Source: JANRIG01 sp033765235
GTDB taxonomy: Bacteria; Bacteroidota; Bacteroidia; Cytophagales; UBA9547
Assembly (NCBI GenBank): GCA_033765235.1
Contig: JANRIG010000036.1
Span: 184,694-248,693, forward strand
Length of the DNA stretch: 64,000 nt
Reading direction: 5' to 3'
Shown here in pieces: positions 34,829 to 44,119 of the stretch (position 1 is its first letter; every line of letters begins with the position of its first letter). A program made the position numbers and the translations under genes. Below the pieces are notes generated by a model. The model saw only the letters and a program-made list of their open reading frames with translations, made no database searches and was not told the origin of the DNA.

Positions 34829-37800
34829 CTATTCTATCAATAATTTATGTGTTTTTTTTTGAATTTTTGCATAATAAATACCCTTTTGTAAATTAATGGG
34901 TAACATTTCAATACTGCCATTTACAGTGGCTGTATATACAGATTGCCCTAATATATTATAAATGTGTACTGTAAAGGGTGCTTTGAAATGAGTAGTGCTT
35001 ACTATAATATAGTCATGGGCAGGATTTGGAAATATGCTCACATAGCTGTCTTCAGCCTCTTTTATGCCCAATATTGTAACATTGTTGGGAGGTTTTATTC
35101 CCGTCACCGTGATGGTACTGCCCATACTGTAGCAATCATTAGATGCAGTGATACCTAAGTAATATATGCCTTCATGTATGCCTGCAACAGTCACACTTTC
35201 AGTGTTTTGACCTGTAAGGGTATTGCTTCCTGATATCACCCATATATAGCTCTCACCCGCCAATGAGGTGACAGAGTATGTATTCAATGTGCCAATATTT
35301 ACGGTAATATTTCCAATAATTTCAGGGGCATTTACCATATTTATCAATTCAATATTAATACCCGCTGTAGTTGCTGCTGTACAAATACCGTTTTGAACTA
35401 TAGCATAAATACTACCTGCATTTGTCACCACATAGCCGGATAATGTGCTTTGGGTGCTTATTAATTTTTGGTCATGATACATACTCACATATCCATTGTA
35501 CCCTGATAATGATATATTTACAGTATTTCCCAAGCACACTTTTGTGTTTGAAATGTGTATATTACCTGCTTGTGATGGCGAGTGTATATTTACAGTAAAT
35601 GTGTTTTTAGTGGTACAATTTGCAGGTGTATTTGTACCTATCACTGTATAGGTGGTAGCAGATGTGGGGTTTAGAGTTTGGATATATCCTGCAAGGTTTC
35701 CGGGCATCCAATGGTAGGTGTCAGCACCTGATGCGGTAAGAGTAGCAGCACTACCTGTGCATATTTCACTTATACCTGCTATAGATACATGGGGTATTGA
35801 GTGCACACTCACGGTAAATGTTTGGGTGGTTTGACACAAAGGACTGTTGTAGCCTGTCACGCTGTAGGTTGTGTTTGTGGCAGGGGTCAAAGTACGAGTA
35901 GAGCCTGTCACCGAGCCGGGGTACCATATAAAAATGTTGGTGCCGGAGGCAGTGATAGTGGTGCTCATGCCTTCGCATATACTAAGATTTCCATTCAATA
36001 ATACCGTAGGAGTTCCGCTCACAGTTACAGTTTTAATAGTTTTATTGGCACATCCTCTTCCGTCAATCCCTGTCACGGTGTATGCAGTGGTAGTACTAGG
36101 GGTAAATGTTTGGGAGGCTCCCGCAAGGCTTCCGGGCATCCATGTATATGTATTTGCGCCTGAGGCTGTAAGTGTGGTGTTGCCACCTGTACACAGGCTT
36201 GTAGTGCCATTGACCGCTATGTTTGGCAACCCATTTACGGTAATAGTAAAGTCCAGTAACCCTACACACCCCAGCGCATCTGTACCAGTTATTTGATAGG
36301 CGGTGGTAATGGCAGGTGCAAAAGTATTAAATTGGGTGGTGAATCCTCCGGGCTGCCATGCATAAAATACGGCACCTGATACGGTAAAAGATGAAGATTG
36401 ACCTTGACAAATAGTGCGGTTGCCACTCAGAGTCATCACAGGCAATGGGTGTACAATATAAGATGATAATGTACTGGACACACAACCTTTGATACTGGTA
36501 CCTACCACCGTATAAATGGTAGTAACAGATGGATTAAATGTCTGGTTATTGCCGGATAATGAACCCGGATACCATACATAAGTATTGGCACCTGTGGCTG
36601 CCATACTTGCAGGTGTACCTATGCAAGATGCGGTGCCCGATACGGATACAGTGGGTAAGCTATTGACAGTAACATTCACGACCAAACTTGCTGCACAACC
36701 TTGTGTGGATATTCCTGTAATGGTATAATTGGCAGATGTAGAAGGGCTTAGTATTTGAGTAGCTCCTACTATATTGCCGGGGTGCCAAGTATAGGTATTT
36801 GCTCCTGATGCTGTAAGAGTAGTACTTGAGTTTTTGCACAATTCTTTCATTCCATTGATTGTGAGTATTGGAGGTGAGTTTACGGTAATAGTAAAAATAC
36901 TTTTATTAGTACACCCCAACGTATTGGTACCCAGCACTGTATATGGTGTAGTAGAGGTAGGACTCAGCAGGGGTGTGGTGCCTGAGAGGTTGCCGGGAGT
37001 CCAGTTGTAAGTATTGCCACCTGTGGCAGTAATAGCTGCATTGGCACCTGTACATATACTGTATGTGCCTGATGTAGTGATATTTGGCAATGAATTTACA
37101 GTTATCATAAATATTTTTGAGGCATTACAAGTAGGACCATTACTCCCCGATATGGTATAAGTAGTATGTGATGTGGGAGATAGTGTACGTGTATTGCCTG
37201 ATATAGAGCCCGGATACCAAATAAAATTTGCAGTGCCCGATGCAGTAAGTGTAGTAGCAGCACCAAGGCATATATTTTGATTGCCATTTATCAATATATT
37301 TGGTGTGCTGCTTACAGTTACAGTAAAAAGATTTTTATTGCTGCATCCATTGACGTGTATACCTGTCACTGTATAGGTGGTGGTCACAGTAGGAGACAAT
37401 GATTGTACTGCCCCGTTTAGATTGCCGGGCATCCACAAATAAGTATTGGCACCCGACAAGGTGAGTGATGTGCCTGTACCTGAGCATAGTGCTGTAGCTC
37501 CTGCAATGTTTACACTGGGCGATGATAGTACAGTAAGCGTATATAATCTTAAACCTGAGCATCCTGAGGTTGTGCCTGATATAGTATAGGTGGAGGTGAT
37601 AGCCGGAGACAATGATTGTACTGCCCCGGTTAAGTTTCCGGGAAGCCATGTATAAGTATTAGCACCTGTGGCTGTGGCGGTTACTACCAATCCACTACAT
37701 AATGTAGTAGCAGCATTTATATTTAATACAGGCAGTGCATTGATAGTAACGGTAATATTTTTTATATCAATATATCCGCCTACAGTGCTGGTTTTTTTGA

Positions 37801-39664
37801 TATAATATATGCCTGTGGCAGATATATTCATGGGCGATGTGAGCGTGATAGTAGCTCCTGCATCGCGCCAGTATGTCACTGTGCCTGGTACAGAGTTTAT
37901 GTCTATATATTTATTGGTAATATCAATATTATTTGGCGCACATATAGGAGCAGGGTGTGAAATGAGCAAATTTGGTTGGCATGTTATTATACTCACTATC
38001 ACAGGTTTAATGTCTGACAAGCCTGCTAAAATTGCCTGTTTTTTTATATAATAAGTGCCTGATACAGTGATCATATTAGGTGCTGTAATGCTGAGTGTGG
38101 CTCCTGCATCGCGCCAGTAGGTCACTATACCTGTAATACTTTTAGTATCTGTAAATATGTTGGTGATATTTACACCTACGCTTGCACATGCTGCACCGGG
38201 AGTTGTCACTGCCAAATTGGGTGCGGTGATGGTAAAGTTATCTGCCACTCTGTTATGGTAAGGTTGATAAATCCTTATTTCCTTCAGAGGTGTATTTCCG
38301 GCTCCGGTAGCTTGTATTTCAAGGAGGTGATTATTATTAGTAATGCCTTGAGCTGCAGTCACCACGCTGTCTACCACACTGCTTGCTACTGTAACAGGTG
38401 GTATAAATGTATTTGAATAATAGGGTCTTGCTTCCCATTTTATCTGAAAACCTACCCCAATAAAAGTGTTGGGATAGCTTGCAGTGTTGAGCCAAAACTT
38501 GCTTCTGTCAAAGGTCACAATTTTAGAGGTAGATGTGAATACCACATTGCCAGCATAGGAGCCTGAGCCATCGGCACCGGTCTTGCTGCCCACTACATTA
38601 TATGCAAAACTGGTGGTATTGCTATAGGAGGTGAATTGCAATGTCCAAGTTTCAGGTTTTGGCTTTGCACCTTGGTTAAATTTCATAATGGCACCCTTTT
38701 GCCAAGGCCAATCATATTGGTCAAAATGTTTGAACACAGTATCAAAAGGCTCATTGGGGCGAAGAAACATGACGGTGCCTGGTATGGTAGAGGGGCGGTT
38801 GCCATCTATGAATATTTTGGCAGAGTCTGCGCCTGCGGTAGGTGTGCCGGCTACAAGTTCTACTTTATTACCATTGAATGGCAATGTGATTTTGCCATTT
38901 ACCCAAAACACGTCTGTACCTACTCGATAGGTTTTTACTTGTTTGAATGTGTCTGATGCAAACTGGGGCTTATATTGCAAATACGGTAGCCAAAGGCGTG
39001 CCATAAGAAAATTGCCCCAATCGTTGAGGTGTGAGCCATCGGTGGTGAGATCGTTGGCATTGGTTATATTATTGGTGTTAAGATAGTTAAGCCAAGGTGT
39101 GCGCACATCTACAAGCTCTACACCATAGGTATTTCTGAGCCTGATAAAGTCAGAGTTATCTACTCCTTGAGCCCTGTCACTATTGGTTACGTGGTGGGTT
39201 TGCATACCAACTTCTGCTGCGGTGTGCTCTCTTATGTATCTGATAATGTTTTCATATTGTGGACCTTGATTGCTACCCCACGAATTCCAGCCATATACAT
39301 CAAATAGTACAAGGTCAGGGTAAAATGTCTTGATGTCGTACTCCACAGGGTCTTGAAGGCAGCCTGCCCAACAGCCACCAATGGATCGATTAGTCATAAT
39401 GATGTGGGCATATGGGAAACGTTTTTTCAGAAGTTTTCGTACAGTGTCAGACCACTCTTGCTTTGCTATAGATTGACCATATACCATAATTTTTACAGTA
39501 TTCCTTTTAGATGGGCTGCTGGTGGCTAACAGTTTCATGCTGCGTTGCAAATACCTGCCAAATTGAGTAGTGTCTTGAGCGGCAGGTAAAATATAAGGAA
39601 GTTGCGCTTTGGTACAAATGGCAGATATGGAAATTATGATTGAGAATAAAACTTTTTTATACAT
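34829..39664 (-). CDS. Giant secreted SGNH-hydrolase protein with tandem repeats and T9SS sorting domain
   Basis: A 1611-residue protein. A signal peptide (1-20) precedes an SGNH/GDSL-like hydrolase domain (about residues 50-225). That domain has VYGQSIAKQEWS (GQS in place of GDS, Ser nucleophile), TNRSIGGCWAG (block II), LFDVYGWNSWG (block III region) and TTDGSHLNDWG (the Asp-His pair). A beta-rich region (about 230-490) follows, then two copies of a module containing TYWRDAGAT (about 490-640), ten tandem modules of about 72 residues (645-1363), two further Ig-like segments, and a type A sorting domain (about 1530-1611, FPNPAHDYIIVST to the KLLIE end). It probably acts as a cell-surface esterase or glycan deacetylase on a long stalk. 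Substrate is unknown. It is the last minus-strand gene before the recN group. Confidence 0.9.
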   Translation of the reverse strand: MYKKVLFSIIISISAICTKAQLPYILPAAQDTTQFGRYLQRSMKLLATSSPSKRNTVKIMVYGQSIAKQEWSDTVRKLLKKRFPYAHIIMTNRSIGGCWAGCLQDPVEYDIKTFYPDLVLFDVYGWNSWGSNQGPQYENIIRYIREHTAAEVGMQTHHVTNSDRAQGVDNSDFIRLRNTYGVELVDVRTPWLNYLNTNNITNANDLTTDGSHLNDWGNFLMARLWLPYLQYKPQFASDTFKQVKTYRVGTDVFWVNGKITLPFNGNKVELVAGTPTAGADSAKIFIDGNRPSTIPGTVMFLRPNEPFDTVFKHFDQYDWPWQKGAIMKFNQGAKPKPETWTLQFTSYSNTTSFAYNVVGSKTGADGSGSYAGNVVFTSTSKIVTFDRSKFWLNTASYPNTFIGVGFQIKWEARPYYSNTFIPPVTVASSVVDSVVTAAQGITNNNHLLEIQATGAGNTPLKEIRIYQPYHNRVADNFTITAPNLAVTTPGAACASVGVNITNIFTDTKSITGIVTYWRDAGATLSITAPNMITVSGTYYIKKQAILAGLSDIKPVIVSIITCQPNLLISHPAPICAPNNIDITNKYIDINSVPGTVTYWRDAGATITLTSPMNISATGIYYIKKTSTVGGYIDIKNITVTINALPVLNINAATTLCSGLVVTATATGANTYTWLPGNLTGAVQSLSPAITSTYTISGTTSGCSGLRLYTLTVLSSPSVNIAGATALCSGTGTSLTLSGANTYLWMPGNLNGAVQSLSPTVTTTYTVTGIHVNGCSNKNLFTVTVSSTPNILINGNQNICLGAATTLTASGTANFIWYPGSISGNTRTLSPTSHTTYTISGSNGPTCNASKIFMITVNSLPNITTSGTYSICTGANAAITATGGNTYNWTPGNLSGTTPLLSPTSTTPYTVLGTNTLGCTNKSIFTITVNSPPILTINGMKELCKNSSTTLTASGANTYTWHPGNIVGATQILSPSTSANYTITGISTQGCAASLVVNVTVNSLPTVSVSGTASCIGTPASMAATGANTYVWYPGSLSGNNQTFNPSVTTIYTVVGTSIKGCVSSTLSSYIVHPLPVMTLSGNRTICQGQSSSFTVSGAVFYAWQPGGFTTQFNTFAPAITTAYQITGTDALGCVGLLDFTITVNGLPNIAVNGTTSLCTGGNTTLTASGANTYTWMPGSLAGASQTFTPSTTTAYTVTGIDGRGCANKTIKTVTVSGTPTVLLNGNLSICEGMSTTITASGTNIFIWYPGSVTGSTRTLTPATNTTYSVTGYNSPLCQTTQTFTVSVHSIPHVSIAGISEICTGSAATLTASGADTYHWMPGNLAGYIQTLNPTSATTYTVIGTNTPANCTTKNTFTVNIHSPSQAGNIHISNTKVCLGNTVNISLSGYNGYVSMYHDQKLISTQSTLSGYVVTNAGSIYAIVQNGICTAATTAGINIELINMVNAPEIIGNITVNIGTLNTYSVTSLAGESYIWVISGSNTLTGQNTESVTVAGIHEGIYYLGITASNDCYSMGSTITVTGIKPPNNVTILGIKEAEDSYVSIFPNPAHDYIIVSTTHFKAPFTVHIYNILGQSVYTATVNGSIEMLPINLQKGIYYAKIQKKTHKLLIE
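35576..37732 (-). repeat. Ten tandem 72-residue modules in the SGNH protein
   Basis: The 2157 bases encode 719 residues, which divide into ten modules of 71-73. Each follows the pattern P-x-(V/I)-x-(I/V)-x-G-x-x-x-(I/L)-C-x-G, T-L-T-A-S-G-A-N-T-Y, x-W-x-P-G-(N/S)-(L/I)-x-G and S/T-P-x-x-T-T-x-Y-T-(V/I)-x-G, ending x-C-x-x-K-x-x-F-T-(V/I)-T-V. Two Cys per module could pair. Some stretches are identical at DNA level (for example a 24-base block near 37395 and 37605), pointing to recent duplication. Confidence 0.9.
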
Positions 39665-39983
39665 AAAGTGTTGAAAATTAAGCCAAAAATAAAGATACTA
39701 ATATTTTATTAATATTCTAATAAAATTTTTACATATTATAAGATTATCATCTATCCATATACTATTAACCTATATTTTTTCTATGTATATGAAAAATAAT
39801 AAATAATCCACTTATAAGTATATTTATTTTTGTTTATTACGGTTTAGTATAAGGGTTTGTAGAAATAATATATATAAAAAATAATGTTAAATATATTACT
39901 AAGGTAAATAAGCTATATGCTTATGGATGGTTAAGATTTTCACCACATAGCATCGTTAAGATACAATAGAAAGCAGATAAGTA
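39665..39983. other. AT-rich gene-free stretch upstream of the SGNH gene
   Basis: About 320 bases of very AT-rich sequence holding the upstream region of the SGNH gene and the downstream end of the 123-residue gene. A 6-base hairpin (ATAAGC/GCTTAT, 39908-39924) could weakly terminate the latter. A minus-strand TATTTTTG at 39691-39684 resembles a -7 box but lacks a -33 TTG at the right distance. No gene or RNA was recognised. Confidence 0.5.
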
Positions 39984-40355
39984 TCAATCCCTAATGGTAC
40001 TTATAAAGTCTGACTCTACCTCCAGTATTTTGGATAGTTTTATGAATACTATGGCTTCGAGTTCATTCACATATCCGCGAAGCAGTGAGTTTTTCCATGC
40101 ATCGGTGAGCAGCCTGAGTCGTGTATCCGGACTTTGTGAAAATGTATTGCTGAATACCAAGTCTTTGGTACGCAAAAAGGCTGTTTTCATGTCGTTTTTT
40201 ATAAAATCCATAGCCCATGGCAACTCATGCTGAATCCCTAATTGGCCGGATAGGTTTATCAATACTTCATCTTCCTGCTCGTCAAGTCCGTTGCACGAAA
40301 ATACCAATGTATTGATTAATAAAAGTAAACGGTTATAGGACACATCTGTGGGCAT
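39984..40355 (-). CDS. Unknown acidic helical protein
   Basis: A 123-residue, apparently all-helical, acidic cytoplasmic protein without signal peptide or membrane segment. The layout RLLLLINTLVFSCNGLDEQEDEVLINLSGQLG at the start and KLSKILEVESDF at the end is loosely reminiscent of TerB-like helical bundles (a helix followed by an acidic D/E cluster), but no metal ligands can be confirmed. It is not recognised with confidence. It sits 32 bases downstream of recN on the same strand, yet has its own consensus promoter overlapping the recN stop, so it may be expressed both with and apart from recN. Confidence 0.75.
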   Translation of the reverse strand: MPTDVSYNRLLLLINTLVFSCNGLDEQEDEVLINLSGQLGIQHELPWAMDFIKNDMKTAFLRTKDLVFSNTFSQSPDTRLRLLTDAWKNSLLRGYVNELEAIVFIKLSKILEVESDFISTIRD

Positions 40356-40379
40356 ATGTACAAAGGTTTACGATTTTTA

Positions 40380-40411
40380 CAAATATATCAATTTTTTATG
40401 TTCATTTCCAA
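40380..40411 (-). promoter_or_regulatory. Consensus promoter for the 123-residue protein
   Basis: On the minus strand TTG (40411-40409) precedes TATATTTG (40387-40380) by 21 bases, matching the Bacteroidota consensus. It overlaps the end of recN and lies 24 bases before the ATG at 40355. Confidence 0.45.
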
Positions 40412-42046
40412 TAATTCTTTTGCACTTATATATGAGGCCTCGCTGGGGCGATTGCCGCTTATGAGTTTTGATATTTCTATGGCCCTTTCTTCGGCTGTGA
40501 GTTGTTTGATATGAGTCACCGTCTTTTCTTGCGTTTCATATTTATATACATGGTACTGCACATTGCCTTGGGCTGCTATGGCATGCATATGGGTGATGGT
40601 AATAAGTTGCATATTATCTGCCATTTTTTTCATCATTTGACCCATTTTGTGGGCTATTTCACCGGATATACCTGTATCTATTTCATCAAATATTATAGTA
40701 GGCATGGCTGTATGGTTTGCTTGCAAATATTTTAAGGCAAACATCAATCTTGAAAGTTCTCCTCCTGAGGCTACCTTTTTGAGCTCGGATGGTGCTATAC
40801 CTTTGTTTGCGCTAAACATAAATGTGATATTATCAGTACCTGACGATTGATATTCTACGTGGGAATGATGTATAGCAAATGATGCTGAGGGCATGCCCAA
40901 TTCCTTGAGCAATGATGTGAGTTCTGCTTCTAATTTTTCAAATCCTGCTTTGCGCTTTTGTGTAAGCAACAGTGCTTGTTTTTGTAAAGTAGATTTTATA
41001 CTATCAAGTTCTACTTCTTTTGTGCGTATTTTGTCGTCTGCCATAGCCACATCATTTACCTTTTGCTCATATATATTCATGATGCTTTGGAGCTCTGCCA
41101 CGGTATTTGTATGATGTTTTTTTTGTAATTTATAAATAATATTCAGCCTGCTTTGTAACTGCTCCATTCGGTCAGGGTCCGGCGATAGTTTGGAAGCATA
41201 GTTTTCTAAATCATTATTAATATCTTTTATTTCTATCAATGTGGAATATAGTCTGTCTTTGAGTGACTGTTTAGTGTTATCTGTCTTAGTTACATCAGCA
41301 AGCTTTGCCAAGGCTGTATTAAGTAAGTATATTATGCCATTTTCGCCCGATAGTGTACTTATGCATTCTTCGCTTTTTATTTTTATGTTTTCTGCATTTT
41401 GCAATATGAGCAACTCATTTTCCATGGTTTCATAGTCTTGTGAGTGTATGAGCGATGCTTCTTTCAGTTCGTTATATATGAATAGGTTATAGTCATATTC
41501 TTTTTGTAAATAAGTATTGTGCTCACGCAATGTGGCAAGCTCTTTGAGTATTGATTTGTACGTGTCATACGTATTTTTATAGGCTGCAATTTCGGTTTTG
41601 GTGTCGCAATATGTATCTATCACATCCAGTTGAAAATCTCTGTCGGCAAGCAGCAGTGTATCGTGCTGTGAGTGAATATCAAAAAGCTGTGAGGTGATTT
41701 TTTTGGCAGCTTCCAGGGTGAGTGGAGTATCGTTTACAAACATGCGCGACTTACCGCCATGCCCTACTTCGCGACGTATTATGGTATGTGGCATATAATC
41801 TACCGCTGCTTCTTCAAAGATAGGCTGCAGCATAGGATGTATCTCAAAGGTGGCTTCTACTACACATTTGTCATTGGTATACAGCACTTTGCCGTCTGCA
41901 CGCTCTCCTGCCAGCAGACCAAGAGCACCAAGTATTATGGATTTGCCGGCACCTGTTTCGCCTGTAATGATATTAAACCCCTTGTCAGGTTCTATGAATA
42001 ACCTGTCTATCAAAGCATAGTTTTGTATGAGCAAACTTTTGAACAT
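40388..42046 (-). CDS. recN: DNA repair protein RecN
   Basis: A 552-residue SMC-like ATPase, normal for RecN, which acts early at DNA double-strand breaks. The N-terminus has LLIQNYALIDRLFIEP and the Walker A motif TGETGAGKSIILGALGLLAGERAD. A central coiled coil spans roughly residues 155-360. The C-terminal half carries the ABC signature VASGGELSRLMFALK and Walker B TIIFDEIDTGISGEIA, followed by QLITITHMHAIAA. The gene is divergent from the ABC exporter. A -7-like TATTTTTG (42081-42074, minus) lies upstream but the nearest TTG is only 11 bases further, so the promoter is uncertain. No SOS-box-like palindrome was seen. Confidence 0.96.
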   Translation of the reverse strand: MFKSLLIQNYALIDRLFIEPDKGFNIITGETGAGKSIILGALGLLAGERADGKVLYTNDKCVVEATFEIHPMLQPIFEEAAVDYMPHTIIRREVGHGGKSRMFVNDTPLTLEAAKKITSQLFDIHSQHDTLLLADRDFQLDVIDTYCDTKTEIAAYKNTYDTYKSILKELATLREHNTYLQKEYDYNLFIYNELKEASLIHSQDYETMENELLILQNAENIKIKSEECISTLSGENGIIYLLNTALAKLADVTKTDNTKQSLKDRLYSTLIEIKDINNDLENYASKLSPDPDRMEQLQSRLNIIYKLQKKHHTNTVAELQSIMNIYEQKVNDVAMADDKIRTKEVELDSIKSTLQKQALLLTQKRKAGFEKLEAELTSLLKELGMPSASFAIHHSHVEYQSSGTDNITFMFSANKGIAPSELKKVASGGELSRLMFALKYLQANHTAMPTIIFDEIDTGISGEIAHKMGQMMKKMADNMQLITITHMHAIAAQGNVQYHVYKYETQEKTVTHIKQLTAEERAIEISKLISGNRPSEASYISAKELLEMNIKN

Positions 42047-42197
42047 TGGCTAAGCGGGTATTTTATATATAATCAAAAATATTTATAGTTTGCAATAAGT
42101 TATCATCATGGTAAAGAAAATATTTTTTTAGGTTAAATAATTAATTACAAGTAAAATTTGTCAATTATCACCACTTTTGCATCTTTAATTTTATACA

Positions 42198-44030
42198 TTG
42201 AAAGCATATATAAGGCTACTGCTCCTCACAAAACCGCAATGGGTACGTGTGTACAAATATGGGCTTTATGCCACGCTCAATATCATATTCGGTCTCATCA
42301 ATTTCACTTTGCTCATACCTTTGCTCAACATACTCTTTGGTACACTGGGCAATATCAAATCTGCACCTGCCAATGTTCCAAATTTTAGCTTTAATCTCGA
42401 TTATTTCAAAGATTTATTCAACTATTATTTTCAATACGTAGTATCTGAATATGGCAAGTATGAGGCGCTGGTATTTGTATGTATTATAGTAGTGCTCTCG
42501 GTCATGTTTACCAATATTTTCAGATATTTGGCATCTGTAGAGATAGAATATTATAAACAATCCATTGTAAAAAACATACGCAACATATTGTATGACAAGG
42601 TATTGCAATTAGATACACGTTTTTTTAATAATGAGCGCAAAGGTGACCTGCTCACCAAATTTACTAATAATATCAATGAAATAGAGGGCGGTGTGATAGC
42701 TACATTGGCAGTGTTTCTCAAAGAACCTGTATCGCTCATTACGTTTTTTATAGTGCTGGTGAGTATATCTTTCAAGCTCACATTATTCACGCTCATAGTA
42801 ATACCCATTTCAGGGATAATAATATCAAGTTTTACCAAAAAACTAAAAAAATATGCCCGCGAGGGTAGTTTTTCGTTTGGCAATATACTTAGCATATTAG
42901 ATGAAACCATAGTGGGCAACCGCATTATTAAAACATTTCACAGTGAGGGGTATATGAAACAAAAATTTGAAAAAGAGAATGATAAATTTACGCACCAAAT
43001 GCTGAAACTGAACCTAAAATCTGAGCTTGCAGGTCCTATTTCTGAGTTTTCAGGTGTGCTGGTGGTGTCATTTATTCTATTATACGGAGGATATTTGGTG
43101 CTTCACAATCAGTCTGAGCTATCTGCCAGTGAGTTTGTGACCTATATCATTATATTTTCGCAAGTACTCCGTCCGGCAAAAGCAATTTCGAGTGCTGTAA
43201 CAGGATTGCAAAAAGGACTGGCAGCCGCAGAAAGGTTATTAGAGCTGGCAGACGAGCCAATTCACATCAAAAACACACAAAATCCCATCCTTATTCAAAC
43301 CTTTGAGCGCGATATAATATTTGAAAATGTTAGCTTTGCCTATCATACAGATAAGGTACTACAAAACATTAATTTTGTACTGCCCAAAGGCAAAATGATA
43401 GCCTTGGCAGGGCCATCAGGCAGCGGTAAAAGCACCATATCTGACCTTATACCACGCCTATACGATATACAAGAAGGCAATATTTGGATTGATGGAATAG
43501 ACCTACAAAAAGTAGATATATATGCCCTGCGCCAATTGATAGGGGTAGTGAGCCAAGACCCTATATTATTTCATGATAATATTTATAATAATATACTTTT
43601 TGGCAACCCTTCTGCCACCTCAGAAGATGTAATGCAAGCTGCTCGCATAGCCAATGCGCACGATTTTATTACCCAAACAGAAAACGGCTATCAAACCATC
43701 ATAGGTGAGCGCGGAGTAAAACTATCCGGAGGACAGCGTCAACGCATAAGTATTGCACGTGCAGTACTCAAAAATCCACCCATACTCATACTTGACGAGG
43801 CTACATCTGCTCTGGATACAGAATCTGAGAAGCTGGTACAAGATGCCTTAGACAAACTTATGAAAAACCGCACCTCATTGGTGATAGCGCACAGGCTCAG
43901 CACTATACAAAAAGCTGATAACATCATCATACTCAAAGATGGCAAAATAGAGGAATCAGGCACACATGATGAACTGATAAATCTCGAAAACGGGCTTTAC
44001 AAAAGGCTAAACTTGCTGCAAAACATATAA
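42198..44030 (+). CDS. ABC exporter, MsbA-like (fused membrane and ATPase domains)
   Basis: A 610-residue half-transporter of the MsbA/MDR type: five to six membrane helices in residues 1-320, then an ATPase domain with Walker A GPSGSGKSTISDL (about 402), Q-loop VVSQDPILF, signature KLSGGQRQRIS, Walker B LILDEATSALD and IAHRLSTI. Such proteins commonly flip lipid A-core or other lipids, but substrates vary widely. The reading frame has a stop 12 bases upstream and no ATG before the first membrane helix, so translation must begin at the TTG at 42198 (or at a very unusual codon). It is followed after 89 bases by the PorE-like gene. Confidence 0.92.
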   Translation: MKAYIRLLLLTKPQWVRVYKYGLYATLNIIFGLINFTLLIPLLNILFGTLGNIKSAPANVPNFSFNLDYFKDLFNYYFQYVVSEYGKYEALVFVCIIVVLSVMFTNIFRYLASVEIEYYKQSIVKNIRNILYDKVLQLDTRFFNNERKGDLLTKFTNNINEIEGGVIATLAVFLKEPVSLITFFIVLVSISFKLTLFTLIVIPISGIIISSFTKKLKKYAREGSFSFGNILSILDETIVGNRIIKTFHSEGYMKQKFEKENDKFTHQMLKLNLKSELAGPISEFSGVLVVSFILLYGGYLVLHNQSELSASEFVTYIIIFSQVLRPAKAISSAVTGLQKGLAAAERLLELADEPIHIKNTQNPILIQTFERDIIFENVSFAYHTDKVLQNINFVLPKGKMIALAGPSGSGKSTISDLIPRLYDIQEGNIWIDGIDLQKVDIYALRQLIGVVSQDPILFHDNIYNNILFGNPSATSEDVMQAARIANAHDFITQTENGYQTIIGERGVKLSGGQRQRISIARAVLKNPPILILDEATSALDTESEKLVQDALDKLMKNRTSLVIAHRLSTIQKADNIIILKDGKIEESGTHDELINLENGLYKRLNLLQNI

Positions 44031-44119
44031 TAATATTTTTTTCTAAAAAAAATATACCAAATTAAAATATACTCATAAATTTAACATCTCAAAACATTAC
44101 CCTTCGTATTTACCATGCC

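Noticed and set aside
35871..36296. A 141-codon plus-strand frame over the tandem repeats
   Set aside because: Its VPLTVTV-like periodicity simply follows the 72-residue repeat on the other strand.
35576..37732. Possible CRISPR array or satellite DNA because of regular repetition
   Set aside because: The period is about 216 bases, the repeats are coding, and the conserved and variable parts follow protein constraints.
39684..39691. -7-like TATTTTTG on the minus strand before the SGNH gene
   Set aside because: No TTG lies 17-23 bases upstream, and the implied leader would be only about 12 bases.
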